The notes under the pieces are model-generated. The model did no database searches, had not been told where the DNA came from, and saw only the letters and a program-made list of their open reading frames with translations. A stretch of DNA of 64,000 bases from JAEMQF01 sp963850525 (GTDB taxonomy: Bacteria; Pseudomonadota; Gammaproteobacteria; Burkholderiales; Burkholderiaceae_C): assembly GCA_963850525.1 (NCBI GenBank), contig CAWKLQ010000004.1:806001-870000 (forward strand), written 5' to 3'. The translations under genes were made by a program, and so were the position numbers. Shown here piece after piece: positions 16,195-27,439 of this stretch; position 1 is the first letter of the stretch, and each line of letters opens with the position of its first letter.

Positions 16195-17025
16195 TCAGCG
16201 GGCAATCTGCATGAAGCGCCGCGTCGTTTCTGTCAATGCGGTTTCCGTGGGCAGGCGTTCCATCGAGCTCGCGCCGTAGAAGCCGTCGATGCCTTTGCAG
16301 CTCTTCAAAATGAACTGCGCGTCTTCGGGGGTGGCGATCGGCCCGCCGTGGCAGAGCACGATCACCTGCGGGTTCACCGCTCGCGCCGCTGCCGACCAGG
16401 CGTTGATCGGCGCGACGCAATCGGCGAGCTGCAACGCCGTTCCCGCGCCGATCGCACCGCCTGTCGTCAGGCCCATGTGGCAGACCACGATGTCGGCACC
16501 GGCACGTGCCATGTCGCGCGCCTCGTTCTCGCTGAAGACATACGGCGTGGTGAGCAAATCCAGCGCGTGGGCGCGCGCGATCATCTCGACTTCCAGGGCA
16601 TAGCCCATGCCGGTTTCTTCGAGGTTCGCGCGGAAGGTGCCGTCGATCAAGCCCACCGTCGGGAAGTTCTGCACCCCGGAAAAACCGAGGTCAATCAGGC
16701 GGCGCAGGAACTGATCCGCAATCATGAACGGGTCGGTGCCGTTCACACCCGCGAGCACGGGTGTGTGCTGCACAACCGGCAGCACTTCGTGCGCCATCTC
16801 GCAGACGATCTCATTCGCGTTGCCGTAGGCCAAGAGGCCGGCAAGCGAGCCGCGCCCGGCCATGCGGTAGCGGCCCGAGTTGTAGATCACGATCAGGTCG
16901 ATGCCGCCAGCCTCTTCGCACTTGGCGGACAGCCCCGTCCCGGCGCCGCCGCCGATGAGCGGCTCGCCGCGGGCGATCTTGGCGCGAAAGCGGTCGAGCA
17001 GGGTTTGTCTGGCGATGCGGGGCAT
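16195..17025 (-). CDS. Phosphoenolpyruvate hydrolase-like TIM-barrel protein (Tm-1 C-terminal homologue)
   Basis: This 276-residue TIM barrel of the PEP mutase/hydrolase-like group carries GGGAGTGLSAKCEEAGGIDL, then NSGRYRMAGRGSLAG, then the VVCHMGLTTGG and LCHGGPI strands near the C terminus. In plants the same domain forms the C-terminal half of the tomato Tm-1 protein; bacteria usually encode it beside a UPF0261 gene, as here. The biochemical function of the pair is unsettled. ATG 17025 is chosen (MPRIARQ); the frame upstream runs through a REP palindrome and the previous gene. Confidence 0.82.
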   Translation of the reverse strand: MPRIARQTLLDRFRAKIARGEPLIGGGAGTGLSAKCEEAGGIDLIVIYNSGRYRMAGRGSLAGLLAYGNANEIVCEMAHEVLPVVQHTPVLAGVNGTDPFMIADQFLRRLIDLGFSGVQNFPTVGLIDGTFRANLEETGMGYALEVEMIARAHALDLLTTPYVFSENEARDMARAGADIVVCHMGLTTGGAIGAGTALQLADCVAPINAWSAAARAVNPQVIVLCHGGPIATPEDAQFILKSCKGIDGFYGASSMERLPTETALTETTRRFMQIAR

Positions 17026-17056
17026 GGAATTCGTATCGTGAGTGAAGCTTGCTGCG

Positions 17057-19356
<2,300 letters not shown>

Positions 19357-19357
<1 letters not shown>

Positions 19358-20178
19358 CAGTGTTTGCCGCCCATGTAGATGGCTTGCACTTGCGAGTCGT
19401 TTTCGATCTCGTCCGGCGTGCCGGTCTTGAGCACGCGGCCGTTGTGCATCACGGTCACGCGTTCGACGACGCGCAGCGCGATGTCCAGGTCGTGCTCGAT
19501 CAGCACAAAACTCATGTGCGAGGGCAGCGAGCGCAGCAGCGCAACCAGTTCGCGGCGCTCCGCGGGCGACAGCCCGGCGGCGGGCTCGTCGAACAGGATC
19601 AGGCGCGGCGCGCCGGCCAGCGCCATGCCGATTTCCAGCTGGCGCTGCTGGCCGTGCGCAAGGTTCGCGACACGCTCGTCGGCGATGTGCGTCAGCCGCG
19701 CGCGATCCAGCAGCTCATTCGTTGCGAGCGTCGAGGCGTGCCGCATCCCGGCGCGGCGAAAGCTGAAACGGGCATTGCCCACGCCGCGCACCGCGAGGAA
19801 CAGGTTGTCACGCACCGCGAGGTCGCGAAACAGCAGCGAAGACTGGTAGGTGCGCCGCAATCCCTTGCGGATGCGCTCGTGCGGCGGCAGCTCGGTGATG
19901 TCTTCGCCGAAAAAGTAAATGCGCCCGGCGGTGGGCGGAAAGTCGCCCGTGATGGCGTTGAACAGCGTTGTCTTGCCCGCGCCATTGGAGCCGAGCACCG
20001 CGTACTTCTGGCCGGCAGCGACCGAGATCGACACGTCGTCCACCGCGCGCAAAGCGCCGAACGCGCGCGTCACGTTGCTGAGCGTGAGTGCGTCGTTTGT
20101 CGCCAGGGCTGGGCGGGCGCCCGCGAGCGCCGCCGCGGGTGAGGCGGCGCTGCGAAATCGGCTGGCGATGGTGGCCAT
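19357..20178 (-). CDS. livG: Branched-chain amino acid-type ABC transporter ATP-binding protein
   Basis: This 273-residue LivG-type ATPase has a Walker A (GSNGAGKT), the LivG-style Q-loop region LRRTYQSSLLFRDLAV, the variant signature LAHGQQRQLE and a Walker B (LILFDEP). It drives import of the LivK ligand together with the fused LivF subunit. A longer frame with TTG at 20226 is possible, but ATG 20178 (MATIASRF) is the better start; neither has a clear ribosome site. It lies 75 bases after the livK stop. Confidence 0.87.
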
Positions 20179-20253
20179 GTCGGGGAATGAAGTCGATGCG
20201 CGTGAATCGGAATCGGCCCGCGCCAAGACGCGGGCCGCCCGAATCGATTCACT

Positions 20254-21507
20254 TCAAGGGCAGCTGGGCACGTCGCGCGAGCCGATCTTGAAGTCCGCTG
20301 CGCTCATGCCCAGCGTTTGCTCCACGTTGTCGACCTTGCTGTTGACCTTGGTTGACAAATTGCCTTGCGCGTCCTTCACGACTTCCGTGACGAAGGTCGT
20401 GCCGATGGCCTGGCGGTTCGCGTCCAGTCGAACGTCACCGTTGGGCGTCTTCAGCACCAGCTTGGACAGCGCTTCCCGGTACTTCGCCTGTCCGCCGGAG
20501 AGGTCGCCATTCACCGCGGCCAGACCGTCCAGCGCCGCCTTCATGTTCACGTAGTACACATACGCAAACAGGCTGGGCATGGGGAAGCCGCCGGCCGAGA
20601 CCGGGAAGTTCTTCTGGTAGTCGGCGACGAACGCCTTCCAGTCGGCGCCATCGAAGCTGTCGGCGTACGGGCCCGCGGACAGCGTGCCCACCAGCGAGTC
20701 GCGGCGCTTGCCGCGATAGTTCAGCACGTCCTGGCTCACCGTGATCGAGCCGCCCATGATGGGCTTGTCGCCACCGGCCGATTCATACTGATTCAGGAAG
20801 TTCACCGCGTCGGCGCCGCCGAGCACGACGAGCAGCGCGTCCACGTCTTTCGGAATCTTCGCGATCACCGACGAATAGTCCTTGCCGCCCAGCGGCACCC
20901 AGGCCTTCTCGGGCACCTTGCCGCCGAGCCGGCAATACTCGGCCATGAATCCTTGCACCTGCGAATACGGGAACGCATAGTCCTCGGCGATGATCATGGT
21001 GCGCTTGTAGCCCTTGGCCATGGCCGCCTTGCCCAGGCCGACCATCCACTGCGCGCCTTCCGTGTTGAAGCGGAAGAAGTTCGGGCTGGTGTTGACGAGC
21101 GTCGTCGCCTGCGCGCCGGAGCCGCCGTTGATGAAGGTGATGTTGGGCTGCGTCTTCGAATAGTCCTTCACCGCGATGCCTTCGCCGCCCGACAGCGGAC
21201 CGACCATGATGTCGACCTTGTCCTGCTCGACGAGCTTGCGCGTCGCGTTCACGGCCACATCGGGCTTGGCGTCCGACGAGCCTTTGATGACTTCGATCTT
21301 GCGTCCGGCGACGACGCCACCGCGCTGCTTCACGGCGAGCTCGGCGCCGCGCATGCCGTCGGCACCACCGGCGGCGAACGGGCCTTCCAGCGTGGCGAGC
21401 AGGCCGATCTTCACCGGCTGGCCTTGCGCCCAGGCCGAGCCCACCATCGCGGCGACTGCCGCAGCGCCCAGTACCGAGCGCATCAGGATTCTCTTGGTCA
21501 CTTTCAC
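20254..21507 (-). CDS. livK: Branched-chain amino acid-type ABC transporter substrate-binding protein
   Basis: This 417-residue type I periplasmic binding protein has a signal peptide (MKVTKRILMRSVLGAAAVAA..., cleaved after AWA near residue 27). The mature part shows the Leu/Ile/Val-binding pattern: KIGLLATLEGPFAAGG, DIMVGPLSGGEGIAVKDY, YKRTMIIAEDYAFPYSQVQG. The start is GTG 21507, fixed by AAAGGAGAC four bases upstream. Ligands of this family include amino acids, amides and aromatic acids. It lies between livM and livG, not at the head of the operon. Confidence 0.88.
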   Translation of the reverse strand: MKVTKRILMRSVLGAAAVAAMVGSAWAQGQPVKIGLLATLEGPFAAGGADGMRGAELAVKQRGGVVAGRKIEVIKGSSDAKPDVAVNATRKLVEQDKVDIMVGPLSGGEGIAVKDYSKTQPNITFINGGSGAQATTLVNTSPNFFRFNTEGAQWMVGLGKAAMAKGYKRTMIIAEDYAFPYSQVQGFMAEYCRLGGKVPEKAWVPLGGKDYSSVIAKIPKDVDALLVVLGGADAVNFLNQYESAGGDKPIMGGSITVSQDVLNYRGKRRDSLVGTLSAGPYADSFDGADWKAFVADYQKNFPVSAGGFPMPSLFAYVYYVNMKAALDGLAAVNGDLSGGQAKYREALSKLVLKTPNGDVRLDANRQAIGTTFVTEVVKDAQGNLSTKVNSKVDNVEQTLGMSAADFKIGSRDVPSCP

Positions 21508-21508
21508 T

Positions 21509-22642
21509 TCAGTCTCCTTTGGAGGTTAAGGTTTGGCCAGCGAAGCGTGAGCGCAACATCGCCCACAGTCCGAGCAAGCCGTCGGGGGAAAACAGCACGA
21601 TGGCGAGGAACACGCCACCGATCACGAGATTGAAGCGTTCGCGGTCGATCAGATCGATCGCAAAGGTTTGCAGAAGCACGAAGGTGAGCGCGCCCAGAAA
21701 CGCGCCGACCGGGTGCTTCATGCCACCGAGCACGGCAATCACGAGGATGTTGATGAGCCAGCTCGTGCCCACCGACCCCGGCGTCATGAGCGCGTTGTAC
21801 CAAGCGACGCCAATGCCGGCGACGGCTGCGATCAGCCCCGCCAGCGCATACGCCGCGACCCGGTGCGCGACGACGTGAAAGCCCAGCGCCGCCATGCGCC
21901 GCGGGTTGTCGCGAATGCCTTGCAGCGATATGCCGAATGGCGTGCGCACGACATAGCGCACCAGGAAGTAGGCCGCGAGCGCCCAGAACAGCACCAGGAA
22001 GTAGAACGGCACCGGTTCGCGCCAGCCTATGCCCAGCACGGTGGGGGGTTTCAGTTCGCGCAATCCCTGGAAGCCATTGAAGATGGTGTAGTTCTGCAGC
22101 ACCAGGTAATAGAACGCGACACCAATCGCAAGCGTGATCATGATGGTGTAAATGCCCTCGGTGCGCACCGAGAGCCAGCCGATCAGCGTGGCGCAAACGA
22201 CGGCGATGGCAATCGCGAACGGCACCGCCACCCACCACGGCCACGCGAGGCTGATCTCGGCGCTGCTGCTGGTGCCGAGCACGGCGAGCGCGTAGCCCGA
22301 GATGCCGGCGACCGTCATCTGCGCGAGCGACACCATGCCGCCGTAGCCGGCGAGGAAGGTGAGCGACAGCGCGATCATGCCGAGCAGCAGCGACTGCGTC
22401 GCGACCTGGAACGTGAGGAAGGGTGTGGCGACAAAGGGAAACAGCAGCACCATCAGGCCGACGAACACATGGCGCGGCGCGAGGGTTTGCCACAGGTATT
22501 TCAACCAGCGCGGCGCGTCGCTGTGGGCGTAGGGGTCGGGTGCGGTGATCACCGCCGGCGCGCTGGCGGCCGCGGCGGCGCGTGGCCGCGCGGTGGACAG
22601 CGTGCCGGTATTCATGGCACGGCGCCATTGGGAGGCGCTCAT
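21509..22642 (-). CDS. livM: Branched-chain amino acid-type ABC transporter permease
   Basis: This 377-residue LivM permease has an extended cytoplasmic N terminus of about 55 residues and then eight to ten hydrophobic helices. The family block GGMVSLAQMTVAGISGYALA, the coupling-helix region TPFGISLQGIRDNPRRMAALGF and the closing VIAVLGGMKHPVGAFLGA are present. It forms the inner-membrane channel with LivH. It ends one base before the livK GTG and starts ten bases after the livH stop. Confidence 0.88.
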   Translation of the reverse strand: MSASQWRRAMNTGTLSTARPRAAAAASAPAVITAPDPYAHSDAPRWLKYLWQTLAPRHVFVGLMVLLFPFVATPFLTFQVATQSLLLGMIALSLTFLAGYGGMVSLAQMTVAGISGYALAVLGTSSSAEISLAWPWWVAVPFAIAIAVVCATLIGWLSVRTEGIYTIMITLAIGVAFYYLVLQNYTIFNGFQGLRELKPPTVLGIGWREPVPFYFLVLFWALAAYFLVRYVVRTPFGISLQGIRDNPRRMAALGFHVVAHRVAAYALAGLIAAVAGIGVAWYNALMTPGSVGTSWLINILVIAVLGGMKHPVGAFLGALTFVLLQTFAIDLIDRERFNLVIGGVFLAIVLFSPDGLLGLWAMLRSRFAGQTLTSKGD

Positions 22643-22652
22643 GGTGTGCCTC

Positions 22653-23600
22653 TCATGCTGCTTGACCCATGATCCCGCGCGGCCGGAACGCCAACACCAG
22701 AATCAGAATCACGAACGTGAACACGACGCTGTAGGTCGGCGCATACGCCAGCCCATAGGTCTCGGCCAACCCGAGAATCGCCGCGCCGATGGCCGCGCCG
22801 ACGATCGAGCCCATGCCGCCGACGATCACGACGATCAGCGACGCGAGCAGCAGCCGGATGTCTTCGCCCGGCACCATCGACAACTCCACGGCGCCGATCA
22901 CGCCGCCGAAGCCGGCCAGTGCCGCGCCGAGCGCAAACGTGATCGCGAACACCAAGTTCACATTGAAACCGCTGGCGGCGAGCATGCCGCGGTCATCCAC
23001 CCCGGCGCGAATCATCATGCCCACGCGCGTGCGGTTCAGCAGCAGCCACAGACCGACGCCGATGGCGATGCCAAAACCCAGCAGGCTCAGGCGATACGCC
23101 GAATAGGCATTGATCAAGGGGATGCCGCGAATGGGGCCTTGCAGCCACGCCGGGGCTTCCATCTGGTGCACCTGGCCGGTGAAGATCCACAGCAGGATGT
23201 CGGCGATGACGATCGACAGGCCGATCGTCACCATCGTCTGGCGCAATTCCTCGCCCTGCATGTGCCGAAGGATCACGACTTGGATCAAGAGCCCTGCCAG
23301 CGCCGCCGCGGCGCAACCCGCGGCCACGGCGAGGATCCACCAGCCGGTGCTTTCCGCGACGATGAAGGCGACATAGCCGCCCAGCAGGTAGAGCGAGCCG
23401 TGCGCGAGGTTCACGTTGCGCATCAGGCCGAACACGAGCGTGAAGCCGCTCGCGACGATGAAATAGAGCGACGCCAAGGTGAGCGCGTTGAGCAGCGTCA
23501 CGAAATACAGGCGCGTGTTGTCGAACATCGCCCACAGCGAAAACACGGCGATCGGGCCACCGACCAGCAGCCAGAGCGCAAGGCGTGCGCGAGAACTCAT
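22653..23600 (-). CDS. livH: Branched-chain amino acid-type ABC transporter permease
   Basis: This 315-residue LivH permease has about eight membrane helices, with SGFTLVFGLMRNVNLAHGSL at the start and RNRTRVGMMIRAGVDDRGML-like coupling sequence in the middle (RTRVGMMIRAGVDDRGML), then VVIVGGMGSIVGAAIGA. ATG 23600 (MSSRARLAL) is preceded by AGGGGG, and hydrophobicity begins at once; the frame upstream to 23684 is not coding in character. It is the first transporter gene, 73 bases after the amidohydrolase stop. Confidence 0.88.
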   Translation of the reverse strand: MSSRARLALWLLVGGPIAVFSLWAMFDNTRLYFVTLLNALTLASLYFIVASGFTLVFGLMRNVNLAHGSLYLLGGYVAFIVAESTGWWILAVAAGCAAAALAGLLIQVVILRHMQGEELRQTMVTIGLSIVIADILLWIFTGQVHQMEAPAWLQGPIRGIPLINAYSAYRLSLLGFGIAIGVGLWLLLNRTRVGMMIRAGVDDRGMLAASGFNVNLVFAITFALGAALAGFGGVIGAVELSMVPGEDIRLLLASLIVVIVGGMGSIVGAAIGAAILGLAETYGLAYAPTYSVVFTFVILILVLAFRPRGIMGQAA

Positions 23601-23673
23601 GAAGCCCCCTTGGCGCGTGCCGCGCCGTCCCCCCGTGGGGGGGTGAGGCATCTTGGGTCGGCCCGGCGATGCC

Positions 23674-24960
23674 TCACGCGGCACGCCCCCAGGCGCGTTG
23701 CGACGCGATGTCGGGCGACTTGGCGAACACGCCGTCCTTCATGACGGCGAGCATGCGTTTCGGGTCGCGCAGGATCGACAGATTCGCGAGCGGGTCGCCG
23801 TCGATCAGCAGCAGGTCGGCCAGGTACCCGTCCTTGATCGCGCCGAGCTCGTTGCCGCGCATCATGATCTGGCCGCCGTACACGGTGCACGAGCGGATCG
23901 CCTCCATCGGCGTGAAGCCGAGGTACTTGACGAAGAACTCCAGGTCGCGCGCGTTCTGCCCGTGCGGCGTGAACGCAAAACCGTAGTCGCCGCCGGGCAG
24001 CACGCGCACGCCGCGCTTGTGCATCTTCGAGAGCGATTCGAGGGCGGTATCCCACTCGCGCTGGTAACCCACCGCGGTGGCCGAGGCGCGCGTGATGCCC
24101 CAGGGTTCGGCCTCATTGAGCATCGCGTAGATGATGCCGATGCCGGGCACGACGAAGACGCGGTCTTTGGCTTCTTCGAGCATGTCCAGCGATTCGCTGT
24201 CCGTGTAACTGGCGTGGTAGATCAGGTCGATGCCGTGGCGCAGCGCCTGCTTGACGCTGGCCGTGGAGCGCGCGTGTGCGATGCCGCGTTTGCCACGAAT
24301 CTTCACCTCTTCCATCGCCGCGCCGACCTCGGCGTCCGTCATCCACGTCGTTTCGGCAGGTGAGTCGGGCGTGAAGTTATCGCCCGAGAGATTGACCTTG
24401 ATCGAGTCGACGCCGTACTTCAGGAACAAACGCACCGCCTTGCGCATCTCTTCGGCGCCGCTGACGTTGACGCCGAAGCTGAACTCGGGGAACGGCAGGT
24501 GCGGCAAGGTTTCATCGCCCAGGCCACCGAGCACCGTGATCTCCTGGCTTGCCGCGAGGTAGCGCGGGCCCGGGATTTGACCTGAGTTGATCGCGTTGCG
24601 CGTCACCACGTCCAGGCGCGGTTTCGCACACGCGGCGCCGACGCACGAAGTGAAGCCCGCTTGAAGATACTGTTTGGCGACTTTCGCGCACCACAGCACA
24701 TGTTCTTCGAGCGGCATCGATTGAATGGCGCCGAGCGTGGCAGCGTCGTTCCACGAAAAATGCGTATGCGCTTCGCACATGCCGGGCATCAGCGTCGCGC
24801 CCGCGCCGTCGATCACGGTCGCCCCGCTGGACGAAATCGGCGCCGTGCTGCGCCCCACCTGGCGGATGCGATTGCCCTGCACGAGCACGCTTCCGGCAAA
24901 TGGGTTCTGGCCCGTGCCGTCAAGGATGCGAACGTTGGTGAAGAGGGTGTCGTTGGCCAT
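23674..24960 (-). CDS. Amidohydrolase family protein (imidazolonepropionase/prolidase-like)
   Basis: This 428-residue metal-dependent hydrolase of the amidohydrolase superfamily has the beta-sandwich start LFTNVRILDG, the HxH metal site in CEAHTHFSW, metal-site histidines in IAHARS and YHAS, and the C-terminal GYLADLLLIDGDPLAN. It cleaves amide, lactam or related bonds. It is a close paralogue of the protein at 25323-26612, and the two frame a repeat element. Its position directly before livHMKGF suggests that it works on the imported ligand (inference). Confidence 0.86.
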   Translation of the reverse strand: MANDTLFTNVRILDGTGQNPFAGSVLVQGNRIRQVGRSTAPISSSGATVIDGAGATLMPGMCEAHTHFSWNDAATLGAIQSMPLEEHVLWCAKVAKQYLQAGFTSCVGAACAKPRLDVVTRNAINSGQIPGPRYLAASQEITVLGGLGDETLPHLPFPEFSFGVNVSGAEEMRKAVRLFLKYGVDSIKVNLSGDNFTPDSPAETTWMTDAEVGAAMEEVKIRGKRGIAHARSTASVKQALRHGIDLIYHASYTDSESLDMLEEAKDRVFVVPGIGIIYAMLNEAEPWGITRASATAVGYQREWDTALESLSKMHKRGVRVLPGGDYGFAFTPHGQNARDLEFFVKYLGFTPMEAIRSCTVYGGQIMMRGNELGAIKDGYLADLLLIDGDPLANLSILRDPKRMLAVMKDGVFAKSPDIASQRAWGRAA

Positions 24961-25026
24961 GTCAGTTGCTCCTCAGTGCGTGGGAGATCCGGGATGCATG
25001 GAATACGGGTCGGGGAGGGTCTGCTT

Positions 25027-25238
25027 TCGGCCCGTTGCTGACGTTTGAACGTCCGCTTTGGGTGCGCTCACGCGTCGACGCAGGATATTCGTCATCCCGG
25101 CGAAAGCCGGGATCCACCCGTGGAAGTTGCGCGTCCAGCGCAGCGTTCATTGCGTGCAACCGGTGGATCCCGGCTTTCGCCGGGATGACGAGGGTTGGGC
25201 AAGCCTCGAGGCCACATCGAACGTCGGCAACGGGCCGA
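25027..25238. repeat. TIR-bounded repeat element, copy C (MITE-like)
   Basis: Nearly identical to copy A over 212 bases. Terminal inverted repeats start TCGGCCCGTTGCTGACGTTT at 25027 and end at 25238. The interior holds the same REP pair (25091-25189). It fills most of the 362-base gap between the two amidohydrolase genes; the remaining 25239-25322 shows no feature. Confidence 0.8.
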
Positions 25239-25322
25239 AAGACGACACCCAGCCCGTCGCAAGTGCGAACCGGTGTCGGCTTTTAGAGAAGGCAGCCGCA
25301 GGCATTGATGGTTCAAACAACT

Positions 25323-26612
25323 TCATGCCGCCCACCGCGTCGTGCGCGCCGCTCGCACCGGCGGCGCACGATGGAACTCGCCGTCTTTCATCACGGCGAG
25401 GATGCGCGCCTTGTCTTGCAATACCGTGATGTCGGCGAGCGGGTCGCCGTCGATGAGCAGGATGTCGGCGAGATAGCCCTCGCGGATGTAGCCGATCACC
25501 TTGCCCATGCGCATCATCGGCCCGCCCCAGGCGGTGGCCGACAGCAGAGCCTCCATCGTGCTCATGCCCACATGTTTGACGAAGTACTCGAGGTCTTTGG
25601 CGTTCGTGCCATGCGGCGTCCAGGCAAAGCCGTAGTCGCCGCCGGGCAGGATGCGTACGCCGCGCCTGCGCAGCGCGCGCATGCTCTCGATGGCCGCATC
25701 AAGCTCGCGCGGGTAGTCCATCTTCTTCACGACATCGGGCGTCAGGCCCCACTGGCTGGCGTGATGCGTCGTGTTGATGAGCCACGCCAGGCCCGGTGCG
25801 ATGAAGTGCTCCAGCTTGTGCGCTTCCAGCAGGTCCAGCGCTTCGGTGTCGGTGAAGCTTGCGTGGTAGATGACTTCGATGCCTTGCTTCACGCACTGCT
25901 TGATGGCCCAGGTGGAGCGCGCGTGCGCCGCGACGCGTTTGCCCCAGCGCTTGGCTTCGTCGACGCACACGGCGACTTCTTCCTCCGTGAACTGGCTCAT
26001 CTCGCCGGGCATGCCGGTGATCGATTCGCCCGACAGATTGATCTTCAGCGAATCGACGCCGTACTTGGTGAACATGCGCACGCAACGCCGCATTTCATCG
26101 GGCCCGCTGACGATGGCGCCGAACGCGAACTCGTGTTGCGGCAGGTGCGGCATCGTCGAGTCGCCCAGGCCGCCGGGCACCGTGATCTCCTGGCTTGCCG
26201 CGAGGTAGCGCGGCCCAACGATGGTGCCGTCGTTGATGGCGTTGCGAGTCACCACGTCCAGGCGCGGCTTGGCGGCGGCTGCGCCGACACAGCTTGTCCA
26301 GCCCATGTCGAGATAAATCTTCGCGACTTGCGCGCACCACAGGATGTGCTCTTCAGGCGGCATGCGCTGGATCGCGTCCAGGCTCGGCTGGTTGTTCCAC
26401 GAGAAATGCGTGTGCGCTTCCACCATGCCGGGCATGAGGAACGCACCCGCGGCGTCGATGACTTGCGTGCCACCCACCGGCAGCGCGCGCGTGCCTTGAC
26501 CTGCGTGAAAGACGCGCGAGATCTTGTTGCCCTGCACCAGCACTTCGCCGCTGAAAGGCAGGTCGCCGCCGCCGTCGAAGATGCGCGCGTTGGTGAAGAG
26601 GACGTCGGCCAT
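25323..26612 (-). CDS. Amidohydrolase family protein (paralogue)
   Basis: This 429-residue amidohydrolase follows its neighbour closely from end to end: LFTNARIFDG, VEAHTHFSWNNQ, VAAHARSTW, VIYHASFTDTEALDLL, ILPGGDYGFAWTPHG and GYLADILLIDGDPLAD. The metal-binding histidines are all kept, so both copies should be active. A tandem duplication followed by divergence is likely. It starts 28 bases after the alpha/beta hydrolase stop; GGAG lies just ahead of the ATG (AAGGAGCCCCGAC). Confidence 0.86.
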   Translation of the reverse strand: MADVLFTNARIFDGGGDLPFSGEVLVQGNKISRVFHAGQGTRALPVGGTQVIDAAGAFLMPGMVEAHTHFSWNNQPSLDAIQRMPPEEHILWCAQVAKIYLDMGWTSCVGAAAAKPRLDVVTRNAINDGTIVGPRYLAASQEITVPGGLGDSTMPHLPQHEFAFGAIVSGPDEMRRCVRMFTKYGVDSLKINLSGESITGMPGEMSQFTEEEVAVCVDEAKRWGKRVAAHARSTWAIKQCVKQGIEVIYHASFTDTEALDLLEAHKLEHFIAPGLAWLINTTHHASQWGLTPDVVKKMDYPRELDAAIESMRALRRRGVRILPGGDYGFAWTPHGTNAKDLEYFVKHVGMSTMEALLSATAWGGPMMRMGKVIGYIREGYLADILLIDGDPLADITVLQDKARILAVMKDGEFHRAPPVRAARTTRWAA

Positions 26613-26640
26613 GTCGGGGCTCCTTCGTTGGCTCTGAGCT

Positions 26641-27423
26641 TCAGTGCTGCCGGCTCAGGAATTCGCGCAATTCGCGGCTGCACTCTTCGGCGCGCTCGAT
26701 CGGCGTCCAGTGGCCGCAACGGTTCAGCACGACGATGCGTGCGTTCTTGAAGCGTTGCGCGAGCGCGCGCACCGCTTGCGGCGGCGCGATCGCGTCTTCG
26801 TCGCCGGTGACGAGCAGGGCGCTGGCATCGATGCGCTCCACCGCCGCGGCGTGCGCGTCGGCCAAGGCCTCGCACGAGCGCGCATAACCATCGGGGCTTT
26901 GACGCTGCAGGCTCTCGCGCACAAACGCCACGGCCAGCGGTTGGCGCTGCTTCGTGTCGGCCGACAAGGCGCCCGCGACGAGCGCCAACGCGACTTCGTG
27001 CATCGCTGCGAGCCCGTCGCCGCGCACCTTCGCGGCGCGCGCGCGAATCGCGCTGCGCGCCGGGTCGGCGAGTGCGTGCACCGCGCCGAACAGCGCAAGG
27101 CTGCGCACGAGTTTGGGCTGCGCCAAGGCGACGTGTTGGCAGACGATCGTGCCCATCGAGTGGCCGAGAAAATGGGCGCGCTTTACGTTCAGGCGCGTAC
27201 ACGCCGACAGCACCGCGTCGACGAGGCGCTCAATCGACAACGGCCCCTCGACGCTCGAGCGTCCGCTGCCTGGCAGGTCCGGGCGAATCACGCGGTAGCG
27301 CGCGAGCGTGGGCATGAGCGGCGTCCACGTGTTCGCGGTGCCACCCAGGCCGTGCAGACAGACGACGACGTCGCCTTCGCCCTCGTCTTCGACGAGCATG
27401 CGGTCGATGAGGTGCAGCGCCAT
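26641..27423 (-). CDS. Alpha/beta hydrolase (3-oxoadipate enol-lactonase-like)
   Basis: This 260-residue alpha/beta hydrolase has a serine nucleophile in GHSMGT, the oxyanion motif HGLGGTANTW, the acid in VTGDEDAIAPP and the catalytic histidine in CGHWTPIERAEE. The pattern is closest to enol-lactonases and carboxylesterases of aromatic catabolism, though the family is too broad for a substrate call. ATG 27423 is used (MALHLIDRM); the frame upstream is not conserved in character. It lies 16 bases after the FAH-family gene. Confidence 0.82.
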   Translation of the reverse strand: MALHLIDRMLVEDEGEGDVVVCLHGLGGTANTWTPLMPTLARYRVIRPDLPGSGRSSVEGPLSIERLVDAVLSACTRLNVKRAHFLGHSMGTIVCQHVALAQPKLVRSLALFGAVHALADPARSAIRARAAKVRGDGLAAMHEVALALVAGALSADTKQRQPLAVAFVRESLQRQSPDGYARSCEALADAHAAAVERIDASALLVTGDEDAIAPPQAVRALAQRFKNARIVVLNRCGHWTPIERAEECSRELREFLSRQH

Positions 27424-27439
27424 GCGTCGCTTCAGCCTC

